Assembly (NCBI GenBank): GCA_019638575.1
Contig: JAHBTN010000001.1
Location: 62,001 to 126,000, forward strand
Direction: 5' to 3'
Length of the DNA stretch: 64,000 nt
Source: Ferruginibacter sp.
GTDB lineage: Bacteria; Bacteroidota; Bacteroidia; Chitinophagales; Chitinophagaceae
Shown here: in pieces, positions 42,618 to 50,940 of the stretch
Numbering within the stretch: position 1 is the stretch's first letter
How the letters are laid out: every line of letters begins with the position of its first letter
Program-made: the position numbers and the translations under genes
Notes under the pieces: model-generated
What the model saw: the letters and a program-made list of their open reading frames with translations, nothing else
Databases searched by the model: none
Told to the model about the DNA's origin: nothing

Positions 42618-42708
42618 ACTGGCGCAAGTGTTCCCGCTACAAAAAAATTATTTAACGAAATTATTATGGGATCACTTGTGCCTGGCAAATTTGCCGGATT
42701 GTATCCGG
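42618..42708 (+). repeat. left end of the RAYT unit: REP-like inverted repeat
   Basis: GGCGCAAGTGTTCCC (42621-42635) pairs imperfectly with GGGATCACTTGTGCC (42668-42682), with a 32-nt spacer; near by are the palindrome GGCAAATTTGCC (42684-42695) and hairpin CCGGATTGTATCCGG (42694-42708). ACTGGCGCAAGTGTTCCC (42618-42635) is the exact reverse complement of 43395..43412. Confidence 0.75.
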
Positions 42709-42716
42709 AATCAAAA

Positions 42717-43265
42717 TCACAAATATTCAATTTTTAACAACCCTTGTTCATTAGTATAATAATCTATAGCACTGCTATATTTATAATGCCAGGGTTCCCA
42801 AACCAAACCACTTCTTACAGGATTCTCATGCAGGTAGTTTAACCGCTCTTTTGTTTTGGTTGGCGAATTTAACTCTATGGGATGATAATCCTGTTTCCAA
42901 AATTGAAAGTTGGTATTATTATTATTGTTTTTACCTGCATAGTTGAAAAGATTCAGCATCCACTCCTTCCTGCTTTCTATTGTATTTTCTTGTATGGCTG
43001 CAACTATTTGTTTACTGCAATACTTTTTTATATCTCTAACCAGGTATTCTAATTTGTTGCTGTTACTGCTTATAATTAAATGAACATGATTGGTCATTAT
43101 AATCCAGGCATGTAATTGAAGCCCTTTGTTTTCCTGGCAATATTGTAAACTTTTGATGAAAATTTCTTTATAGGTTTCTCTCGAAAACACATCTATCCAT
43201 CCTACTACTGTGAAGGTTACAAAGTGTGCAATAGCATCTTCGCCAACTTTATATTTTGATGACAT
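42717..43265 (-). mobile_element. REP-associated tyrosine transposase (RAYT), Y1_Tnp family
   Basis: 182 residues. The Y1/HUH signature is intact: TNHVHLII (H60-x-H62) and a catalytic-Tyr candidate in VRDIKKYCSKQI (Y82). The end LNYLHENPVRSGLVWEPWHYKYSSAIDYY is characteristic of the RAYT/IS200-like group. These enzymes act on single-stranded REP hairpins; they cut and may have spread them. The gene lies in a convergent intergenic space between two housekeeping genes and is enclosed by mirrored repeat ends, forming a self-contained REP unit. No frameshift is seen. Confidence 0.85.
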
Positions 43266-43346
43266 TTGTAAATAGATTAAGTGTTCGTAAATATATAAAC
43301 ATTTCGTTTTTAATTCCCCGATACAATCTGGGTAGATTTAAAAAGA

Positions 43347-43433
43347 CACAAGTGTTCCCATAAAATTTACGTTTGCATTTAATCTTATTTTTGGGGGAAC
43401 ACTTGCGCCAGTGAGGGAATATTTGCGCTAGTG
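43347..43433 (-). repeat. right end of the RAYT unit: REP-like inverted repeat
   Basis: CACAAGTGTTCCC (43347-43359) pairs with GGGAACACTTGCG (43395-43407). The 18-bp GGGAACACTTGCGCCAGT (43395-43412) is the exact reverse complement of 42618..42635, and a decayed second copy (GGGAATATTTGCGCTAGTG, 43415-43433) follows directly. Confidence 0.75.
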
Positions 43434-43460
43434 ATTTAACAATAATACCAGAGACTAAAA

Positions 43461-45695
43461 TCACTTTGCTCCCGGCGGGCAATGTGCTTTTAAATAATTT
43501 GTGTACAGGGTTGATAAATGCTGAAAAGTGCCAGCCCCTTCTGAAATGCTGTGCGACCTGTTGGGATAAGGCATATACTGAAACTGCTTGCCGTATTTTA
43601 TTAATTCATTCACCAGCACTTCTGCATTGCTGAAATGCACATTATCATCGCCGGTGCCATGTATGTACAATAAATTTCCTTTTAAGTTTTTTGCATAAGT
43701 AACCGGCGAGCCGTTGATAAAATCTTCCCTGTTTTCCTGCGGCAGCCCCATGTAACGCTCCTGGTAAATATTATCGTAAAACAACTGGTTAGCTACAGCT
43801 GCAATGGCAATACCTGTTTTAAACAAATCGGGGTAACGAAACAGAAGATTAAGTGTAGATGAACCGCCGCCGCTCCATCCCCAAACTGCTGTACGTTCCT
43901 TATCCATGTATGGATGTGTGTTCAGCATTTTTTTAAATCCTTCAGCCATGTCAATCACATTTATATTTCCAATTTTACGGTAAATAGATTTTCGCCAGGC
44001 AGCGCCTTTTAACATGGGCGTGCCACGGTTATCAATCGCCACCTGTATGTAACCATCGGCTCTCATATCGCCATTGTATAAAAAATTATCCTGCGATCCA
44101 TACGTGTCCAGCACGGTTGATCCGGCAGGCTCTCCATACACATAAAACACTACCGGGTATTTTTTGGTAGAATCAAAATTCTCTGGTTTGTTAATCCAGG
44201 CATCCAATGTAATGTTATCAGCGGTTACCAGTTTTAAAAATTCAATATTAACCCGGCTGTCTGTTTTTATATTTGCAGCAATACTTTTATCTGCATGTAA
44301 TGGTTTGTTGTCGGGTAATGAAATCCATTCACTAACATTGGGTGTATTATGGTTTGAGAAAGAATGAATAGCAAGTTTTCCGTTGGGAGATATGTTGTAT
44401 TCATTTGTTCCTTTTAATTCTTTTGAACTTATCAATTCAGGTTCATCTTTAGTATTTGTAACAACCTCTTTTACTTTTTGAAAAACGTTTCCAACCTTTT
44501 GTAAAAAATTACCTTTATCTACCGGTACACTATACAAGTATAATTGTGTTGCATTATCGGGCGATGCAGTAAAATAAATTCTATTCCTGGTTTCATCAAT
44601 ACATTTTATTTCGCCAATATCATAATTGCCTTTGGTTAATAAAGTTTCTGTTTTACCATCTCGGCTTATCCTGTAAATATGCCTCCAACCATCTTTTTCA
44701 CTAATCCAAATAAAATCCTTTCCACCGTTTACCCAATTCCACCCTACCGGGTTATCGGTATTTAAATCAACCCATGTATTGCTGCTTTCTGCCCAAAATG
44801 TGTGGCTGCTGCCATTACCGGCATTGCAATAAATTAATTTACTTTCCTGTTGCTTACGATCGAGTTGCTGTACCACCAGTTCGTTTTTACCTGCCCATTC
44901 CATGCGTGGCAGGTAATGTTGTTGCGGATCACCTTCAATATTCATCCAGGTAGTGTACCTGTTAGACAGGTTTACCACTCCTATCCTTACCGGCGATGGC
45001 GCCTCTCCCACTTTTGGATATTCAACCGGTATTATTCTTGAGTAAATGCTATCGGTAGTGTTCAGCATATAATAGTCCCGTATCTTTCTGGCATCCACCT
45101 GCCAAAAAGCAATCTTAGTTCCATCTGGGCTCCATCTAAATCCATCCCGGCAGCCAAACTCTTCTTCGTACACCCAGTCAAAAGTGCCGTTAATAAGTTT
45201 ACGGGTTCCATCATCAGTTAATTTTGTTGTGGATCCACTGCTAATTTCTTCTGCATAAATATTATGGCCGCTAACATAAGCAACTCGTTTTCCATCGGGC
45301 GAAAACTTGGCAAACATTAAAGACTGTTCGGGCAGGCTTTTACCAAGCTTTCTTAATTTACCACTTATGATATCAAGTATCCAGTAATCGCCTCGGGTAT
45401 TGTAACGCCAAACTTTTGCTGTATTTGTAAAAATTAATAACCTGGTATAGTTATTATTAAATGAATACGATTGCGGCTTAAGGTATTGCTTTGATTCGGG
45501 CTCGGTAAGCAATGCTTTATTTATAATAACAGATTCGGTTTCTGTTACCGGATCTACCTGTACAATATTTCCATCTTTTAATATGGTGTAAGTGTTTCCA
45601 TCTGCCGACCAGTTAATTTTACTGCTGTTTTGTGCAACTACTAACTGGCAAATCAACAATAAATAGAAAACTAACCTGATTTTTATAAACCGCAT
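43461..45695 (-). CDS. prolyl oligopeptidase family S9 peptidase (DPP4-like), exported
   Basis: 744 residues with signal peptide (MRFIKIRLVFYLLLICQLVVA). N-terminal eight-bladed propeller region (about 30-480: KFSPDGKRVAYVSGHNIYAEE, YEEEFGCRDGFRWSPDGTKIAFWQVDA), then the alpha/beta hydrolase domain. The triad is Ser608 in WGWSGGGSS (the usual GWSYGG carries Gly here), Asp in HGTGDDNVHF and His in YPNRSHSISEG. DPP4-type enzymes remove X-Pro dipeptides. The propeller glutamates (YEEEFGCRDGF) that bind the peptide N-terminus are present. Confidence 0.93.
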   Translation of the reverse strand: MRFIKIRLVFYLLLICQLVVAQNSSKINWSADGNTYTILKDGNIVQVDPVTETESVIINKALLTEPESKQYLKPQSYSFNNNYTRLLIFTNTAKVWRYNTRGDYWILDIISGKLRKLGKSLPEQSLMFAKFSPDGKRVAYVSGHNIYAEEISSGSTTKLTDDGTRKLINGTFDWVYEEEFGCRDGFRWSPDGTKIAFWQVDARKIRDYYMLNTTDSIYSRIIPVEYPKVGEAPSPVRIGVVNLSNRYTTWMNIEGDPQQHYLPRMEWAGKNELVVQQLDRKQQESKLIYCNAGNGSSHTFWAESSNTWVDLNTDNPVGWNWVNGGKDFIWISEKDGWRHIYRISRDGKTETLLTKGNYDIGEIKCIDETRNRIYFTASPDNATQLYLYSVPVDKGNFLQKVGNVFQKVKEVVTNTKDEPELISSKELKGTNEYNISPNGKLAIHSFSNHNTPNVSEWISLPDNKPLHADKSIAANIKTDSRVNIEFLKLVTADNITLDAWINKPENFDSTKKYPVVFYVYGEPAGSTVLDTYGSQDNFLYNGDMRADGYIQVAIDNRGTPMLKGAAWRKSIYRKIGNINVIDMAEGFKKMLNTHPYMDKERTAVWGWSGGGSSTLNLLFRYPDLFKTGIAIAAVANQLFYDNIYQERYMGLPQENREDFINGSPVTYAKNLKGNLLYIHGTGDDNVHFSNAEVLVNELIKYGKQFQYMPYPNRSHSISEGAGTFQHLSTLYTNYLKAHCPPGAK

Positions 45696-45765
45696 TTTAT
45701 ATGTTTTAGAATATTAAAAATACGAAATTACGTTTAGCTTTTCCTGCCGTTGCTGTAAAAGCATT

Positions 45766-45773
45766 TATTTTTG
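45766..45773 (+). promoter_or_regulatory. -7 box TATTTTTG 4 nt before the S4-domain gene start
   Basis: Exact TAnnTTTG match with the same 4-nt gap to ATG (45778) as at 41371 and 30874. A leaderless transcript, or use of the second ATG at 45784, follows. Confidence 0.55.
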
Positions 45774-45777
45774 TAAC

Positions 45778-46161
45778 ATGGAAATGGAAAAACTACGGCT
45801 CGACAAATATTTATGGGCTATTCGTTTATTTAAAACAAGAAGCCAGGCAGCCGATGCATGTGATAAAGGCAAAGTGAAATTTAATGGCAGTATTGCCAAA
45901 GCATCAAAAACGGTTCATATTGCCGATGAATATGAAGTGAAGACAGAAGCCAAACGATGGGTGATAAAAGTAACGGGGCTTTTATATAAACGGATGCAAT
46001 ACAGCGAGGCTATTAAATTTTATGAAGATATTACACCTGCTGAAGAGTTGGACCGTATCCAATTCCAGGCGGCTGTTTTTCATACTGGTAAACGGTTGAG
46101 CAAAAAAGGAAGGCCAACAAAAAAAGACAAACGTGACCTGGAAGATTTTATGAATTTTTAA
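45778..46161 (+). CDS. S4-domain RNA-binding protein, HslR/Hsp15-like
   Basis: 127 residues. The S4 domain (MEKLRLDKYLWAIRLFKTRSQAADACDKGKVKFNGSIAKASKTV) covers about 3-65, followed by a basic tail ending RLSKKGRPTKKDKRDLEDF. HslR in E. coli binds 50S subunits with nascent chains and helps recycle them. The gene has ATG at 45778 and a second in-frame ATG at 45784; if the leaderless promoter is right, 45778 is used. It is 30 bp upstream of trmD. Confidence 0.88.
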   Translation: MEMEKLRLDKYLWAIRLFKTRSQAADACDKGKVKFNGSIAKASKTVHIADEYEVKTEAKRWVIKVTGLLYKRMQYSEAIKFYEDITPAEELDRIQFQAAVFHTGKRLSKKGRPTKKDKRDLEDFMNF

Positions 46162-46191
46162 ACGCATTTTGAAACTGATTTCTTTACACAA

Positions 46192-46866
46192 ATGAAAATA
46201 GATATACTTACTGTAGTTCCCGGCCTTTTAGATAGCCCCTTTGCACATTCCATATTAAAAAGGGCGAGCGATAAAGGATTGCTGCAGGTAAACGTAATTA
46301 ATTTGCGTAACTACACCACGTATGCAAGGGCGCAGGTAGATGATTATGCATTTGGCGGAGGCGCCGGTATGGTGATAATGATTGAACCTTTGGTGAATGC
46401 TATTGAAAGTTTGCAGAAAGAAACAACTTATGATGAGATTATTTTTTTAACACCCGATGGCGAAACATTTAACCAGCAAATGGCAAATAGTTTATCATTA
46501 AAAAATAACCTGTTATTAATTTGCGGCCATTACAAAGGAGTTGATCAAAGATTTAGAGATCATTTTATAACCAAAGAAATATCTATTGGCGATTATGTTT
46601 TAAGCGGTGGTGAACTGGGTGCTGCCGTAATGGTTGATGCAATAGGCCGGCTGATACCCGGCGTACTGAATGATGAAACTTCGGCGTTAACCGATTCTTT
46701 CCAGGATAATTTATTAGCACCACCGGTTTATACAAGGCCCGAAATTTTTCGTGGGTGGAAAGTACCCGATGTGTTGATGAGTGGCAATCATAAACTGATA
46801 GAAGAATGGCGGCATGAACAAGCTATAAAAAGAACAGAAGAAAGAAGGCCCGATATTCTTGATTAA
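46192..46866 (+). CDS. trmD: tRNA (guanine37-N1)-methyltransferase TrmD
   Basis: 224 residues. SPOUT-fold dimer that methylates G37 of tRNA, preventing frameshifting. Landmarks: MKIDILTVVPGLLDSPF, DYAFGGGAGMVIMIEPL, LLICGHYKGVDQRF (knot), EISIGDYVLSGGELGAAVMVDAIGRLIPGVL and VPDVLMSGNHKLIEEWR. The length is normal. No rimM, rpsP or rplS is next to it, unlike many genomes; instead it follows the S4 gene. Confidence 0.96.
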   Translation: MKIDILTVVPGLLDSPFAHSILKRASDKGLLQVNVINLRNYTTYARAQVDDYAFGGGAGMVIMIEPLVNAIESLQKETTYDEIIFLTPDGETFNQQMANSLSLKNNLLLICGHYKGVDQRFRDHFITKEISIGDYVLSGGELGAAVMVDAIGRLIPGVLNDETSALTDSFQDNLLAPPVYTRPEIFRGWKVPDVLMSGNHKLIEEWRHEQAIKRTEERRPDILD

Positions 46867-46922
46867 ATTACCATCTTCTGCTTACAAGAAAAAATAATAA
46901 ACAAACAATCGTAAATAGTAAA

Positions 46923-47585
46923 TCACAATCTATTTTTCCGTGCCCATATAAATTCTGCAAAGCCTAACACATCCCAAAAAATATTTCCTTGCAATTTTTT
47001 ACCGGTAACCCAGCATTTTATTATTTTAAATGGCATTGCCATCATAAACCAAATATTACGGCGTATGCCCCCTTTTAAAACCCTGCATCCGTTTGTTTCT
47101 AACAAAGCAGATAATTCTTTTACAGAGTACACTCTTACATGGGTATCATCATCTTTAAAATTAAGGGTTCCGGGCATGCTTGGCAATCGTGTACTTTTTT
47201 CGCCGGGGTATTCAATGTAAATATAACCGCCACTTTTAAGTTTAGGCAATAAACCTTTTATCACTTCATCGCCATTGTATAAATGCTCAATAACATGTAC
47301 CATCAATAGTGCATCAAAATAATTATTGGGTATGGATGAAAAATCGAGCCTGGTTAAATCCATTTCATAAAATGCATCCATCTGCCTAAAATCATCACCT
47401 GTATTATTGTAATCTTTCTCCCTGTCAACACCATGGTATTCACAATTTTTAAAAACAGTTTTTGCCTTGGTAGCCGAATGGTTTCCTGCACCAATATCAA
47501 GCAGGCGAAATGGCTTATTGCCAAATGCCCGCTTTAAATAAATGAACTTGTTTATAAAGGAAGACGAGAATGCTTTTAAATTCAT
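46923..47585 (-). CDS. class I SAM-dependent methyltransferase
   Basis: 220 residues from the ATG at 47585 (MNLKAFSSSFINKFIYLKRA). SAM motif FRLLDIGAGNHSATKAK, then VDREKDYN, the DALLMVHVIEHLYNGDEVIKG post-motif and a YIEYPGEKSTRLP segment. It resembles Methyltransf_11/23 enzymes of envelope glycan or lipid genes, but no such neighbours are present. The upstream ATG at 47630 would add 15 residues with no family support. Convergent with trmD. Confidence 0.82.
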   Translation of the reverse strand: MNLKAFSSSFINKFIYLKRAFGNKPFRLLDIGAGNHSATKAKTVFKNCEYHGVDREKDYNNTGDDFRQMDAFYEMDLTRLDFSSIPNNYFDALLMVHVIEHLYNGDEVIKGLLPKLKSGGYIYIEYPGEKSTRLPSMPGTLNFKDDDTHVRVYSVKELSALLETNGCRVLKGGIRRNIWFMMAMPFKIIKCWVTGKKLQGNIFWDVLGFAEFIWARKNRL

Positions 47586-47663
47586 GCGGCAAAGATATAG
47601 GGAACAATTAATACCATGCAACAGGTGCAATTGCCTGCACCCGTTGCTTTAAATATGGCAGCG

Positions 47664-50600
47664 TTAATCATCTTTTTTTATCCCAATAACCGGTAACCCT
47701 TTCTGCCTAATCAATTCATTAAACTTCAGCAACTCCACATCAATTATTTGTTTCAGTTTATTCAATTGCACATCGGCCTGCCCGCTTAATTCGGCAAAAG
47801 CATCTTTTACCTGTTTGGCAGGCGCTGCATTGCCGCTTACTGCAAAATCGTACAAGCCCGAAATCTTATCATCAAGCCTTATCGGGAAATTTAAAACATC
47901 CTGGCTGCTTTTTGCTTTAGTTTGGTGCAGCGCCTCTTCAATGGTTGTAATTTGTTTATTGATGGTATCGGCCTGTTGTTTTATTTCTTTAGGCACGTCT
48001 TTGCCTTGTAAATCCATAAACCCGTTTATTTGTTTGCGAATGTTACGGATGTTTTTTACAGCTTTCTGTATCTCATCAAATTTATCCCTTACCGAAAGCA
48101 GGAAATTTAACTGTGCATCATAATCCTGCTGTGAAAGGTTGTACACCGGGTTTGCCTTAATGATAAAACTTCCTTCAGCCGAATCTTTGCCAGCTATAAT
48201 TTTATAAAAATACTGGCCCGGTGCTGCTTTGGGGCCGGGCACACTGCCATGCCATAACACTTGCCCGTCTAACCTTTCGGCAGGCGGGTAATACATATTC
48301 CAAACAAAACGGTTCATGCCGCTGCTTATATCATCTATCTTATCTGCTTTTTCTTTTGCCTTGTTCGAAAAAGTTTTTATCACTTTCTTATTCTTATCCA
48401 TTATGGTAATGCTAAGCTTTGCCGAATCAGAAAAACTTTTGAGATAATAATTAAACACCGAGCCATTGGGTGGATTCATACCTGCATTAACAGGTTTGAG
48501 ATTTTGATACCCATCATAACGATATGTATCATTTACAGGAAATACAAAAAGGTTTTTGCTGAGTATGCTATTGTCTTTTTGCTGCACCATCGTAAGGTCG
48601 TCAATAACCCAAAAAGCCCTGCCCTGCGTAGCTACAATCAAATCATTTTCTTTGATGGTTAAATCGGTGATGGGCACCACAGGCAAATTCAACTGAAAGG
48701 GTTTCCAGTTAGCGCCATCATCGTAACTGATGTACATGCCATACTCGGTACCGCAATACAAAAGGCCGGGCCTTTTACGGTCGGCTCTTAAGCAACGGGT
48801 AAAATGCATGGGGGCAATACCGTTGGTAATCTTTGTCCATGTTTTACCATAATCTTCTGTTTTAAAAATATAAGGGGTAAAATCGTCGCTCTTATATTTT
48901 GCACCAACAAAATATGCTTTGCCTTTTTTAAACGGATCAGTCTCTACGCAATTCCACATCATCCATTGGCCGGCTTCTTTGGGAGTTACGTTCTCCCAGT
49001 TTTTACCTCCGTCTTTACTTATATGTATCAAACCATCATCGCTGCCTGTCCACAACAAATCTTTTTCTAATGCCGATTCGGCTGCAGTAAAAATTGTACA
49101 ATACACTTCTACGCCGGTATTGTCTTTTGTAATTGGCCCGCCGCTTGAAGCCTGCCGTGATTTATCATTGGTTGTTAAATCGCCGCCTAATGCAGTCCAC
49201 GAGGCACCTTCATTTTCGGTAACAAACAAATGGTTGCCCGCTGCAAATAATCTTTTAGGATTATGAGGCGAAAAGAAAATAGGAAAGTTCCACTGAAAAC
49301 GGTATTTAGCCACATCGGCGCCGCCACCCAATGGGTCATCTGGCCATACACTTACAGCACGGTTCTCACCTGTTTTATGATCGAGCCTTGAGAGATAACC
49401 GCTGTAATTGCCACCATACACAATATCAGGATTTAATGGATCGGCCACTACATAACCACTTTCTGCGCCTGCAGTAGATTGCCAATCATCGGTAGTTATT
49501 TGCCCGCCATCGCTGCGTGATAAAATCCTAACGGTTGAATTATCCTGCTGTGCACCAAGTATGCGATAAGGAAAATGATTATCGGTGCTAACCCTGTAAA
49601 ACTGTGCCGTGGGCTGATTTTCGTAAGTGCTCCAGTTATCGCCGCCATCAAAACTTATTTGTGCGCCGCCATCATCTGCCACAATCATCCGGTTGCCGTT
49701 TTCGGGGTCAATCCATAAATCATGGTGATCGCCATGAGGTGTATTAATGCCCTTGTATGTTTTTCCGCCATCGGTGCTTTTCAAAAAATCAACATTCAAA
49801 ACATAAACAACATTTTCGTTTTTGGGGTCAACAAAAACTTTTGTGTAATACCATGCCCGCTGCCTTATATCGTTGCTGCTGCTTTGTAATGCCCAACTAT
49901 CGCCTCCATCGTTGCTTACAAACATGCCGCCATCGTGGTTTTCAATTAAAGCATATATCTTATCAGTATTTGAAGCGCTTACTGCCACACCTACAATTCC
50001 CCAAATACCTTTAGGCAATCCCTTTGCGGTTGAAATATTTCTCCATGTTTCGCCGCCATCTACACTCTTCCACAACCCGCCGCCATCGCCTCCACTCTCC
50101 AGGCTATATGGTGTACGTTGTATGCGCCAGGTGCCGGCATACAATACCGAAGGGTTGCCCGGTTCCATCACAAGATCGCTGCAGCCGGTTTTATCATTTA
50201 CATACAAAACTTTTTTCCATGTTTTACCGCCATCGGTTGTTTTAAAAATTCCACGCTCGGTATTGGGGCCAAATAAATGGCCAATTGCCGCCACCCAAAC
50301 AATATCGGGGTTTTTAGGATGAATGATGATGCGGATGATATGCCTTGTATCTTTTAAACCAAGATGGCGCCAACTACGGCCACCATCATCGGTACGCCAT
50401 ATACCAAAGCCTTCGCTTACATTTCCCCTCAATGTGTTTTCACCTTCGCCTACATATAATATGGTAGGGTCGCTTGGTGCCACAGCCACACAACCAATGC
50501 TGCCACCAAAATATTTATCGGATATATTTTTCCAGTTGCTGCCGCCATCAATGGTTTTCCAAACACCGCCACCTGTGGCGCCCATATAAAAAGTGTTTTT

Positions 50601-50777
50601 TTGATGCAGGTCGCCGGCAACTGCGCCGCTACGGCCACCACGGTAAGGCCCCACTAAGCGGTATTTAACCTTGCTTAGCAAAACTTCATCTTCATTAATA
50701 TTTGTTGTTGATTTTTTTTGGGCAGATGCACCCGCTGCAATTGCAACAATGCATAAAAGCAGTATTCCTTTTTTCAT
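47664..50777 (-). CDS. secreted BNR/Vps10 (sortilin)-like beta-propeller protein, first paralogue
   Basis: 1037 residues with signal peptide (MKKGILLLCIVAIAAGASA). Many Asp-box blades, for example TIDGGSNWKN, RTDDGGRSWRH, TTDGGKTWKK, SVDGGETWRN, SNDGGDSWAL, SKDGGKNWEN and TEDYGKTWTK, spread over about 60-720, in the Vps10/sortilin and glycosyl-hydrolase-like (BNR) class. The C-terminal part has a beta domain (QYFYKIIAGKDS) and a coiled-coil segment (DEIQKAVKNIRNIRKQINGF). Function unknown. The ATG at 50777 is preferred to TTG at 50786. A second paralogue lies directly upstream. Confidence 0.82.
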   Translation of the reverse strand: MKKGILLLCIVAIAAGASAQKKSTTNINEDEVLLSKVKYRLVGPYRGGRSGAVAGDLHQKNTFYMGATGGGVWKTIDGGSNWKNISDKYFGGSIGCVAVAPSDPTILYVGEGENTLRGNVSEGFGIWRTDDGGRSWRHLGLKDTRHIIRIIIHPKNPDIVWVAAIGHLFGPNTERGIFKTTDGGKTWKKVLYVNDKTGCSDLVMEPGNPSVLYAGTWRIQRTPYSLESGGDGGGLWKSVDGGETWRNISTAKGLPKGIWGIVGVAVSASNTDKIYALIENHDGGMFVSNDGGDSWALQSSSNDIRQRAWYYTKVFVDPKNENVVYVLNVDFLKSTDGGKTYKGINTPHGDHHDLWIDPENGNRMIVADDGGAQISFDGGDNWSTYENQPTAQFYRVSTDNHFPYRILGAQQDNSTVRILSRSDGGQITTDDWQSTAGAESGYVVADPLNPDIVYGGNYSGYLSRLDHKTGENRAVSVWPDDPLGGGADVAKYRFQWNFPIFFSPHNPKRLFAAGNHLFVTENEGASWTALGGDLTTNDKSRQASSGGPITKDNTGVEVYCTIFTAAESALEKDLLWTGSDDGLIHISKDGGKNWENVTPKEAGQWMMWNCVETDPFKKGKAYFVGAKYKSDDFTPYIFKTEDYGKTWTKITNGIAPMHFTRCLRADRKRPGLLYCGTEYGMYISYDDGANWKPFQLNLPVVPITDLTIKENDLIVATQGRAFWVIDDLTMVQQKDNSILSKNLFVFPVNDTYRYDGYQNLKPVNAGMNPPNGSVFNYYLKSFSDSAKLSITIMDKNKKVIKTFSNKAKEKADKIDDISSGMNRFVWNMYYPPAERLDGQVLWHGSVPGPKAAPGQYFYKIIAGKDSAEGSFIIKANPVYNLSQQDYDAQLNFLLSVRDKFDEIQKAVKNIRNIRKQINGFMDLQGKDVPKEIKQQADTINKQITTIEEALHQTKAKSSQDVLNFPIRLDDKISGLYDFAVSGNAAPAKQVKDAFAELSGQADVQLNKLKQIIDVELLKFNELIRQKGLPVIGIKKDD

Positions 50778-50940
50778 AATAAACAATTAGGTAAGTAAGT
50801 TACAAAATGAACAGGTAACTGTGAGGAAAGAAATTATCAGTGGTAATAAAAAAGAACAGGTAAAACCAACAATTAGAAATTGGTTTTACCTGCACCTAAA
50901 AATAATATCTTATTTCAGCATTTTAAAAATACTGAACAGT

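Noticed and set aside
43249-43482. A 77-codon minus-strand frame next to the RAYT gene
   Set aside because: It runs through the right-end repeat and overlaps the RAYT start and the S9 peptidase stop; no protein features.
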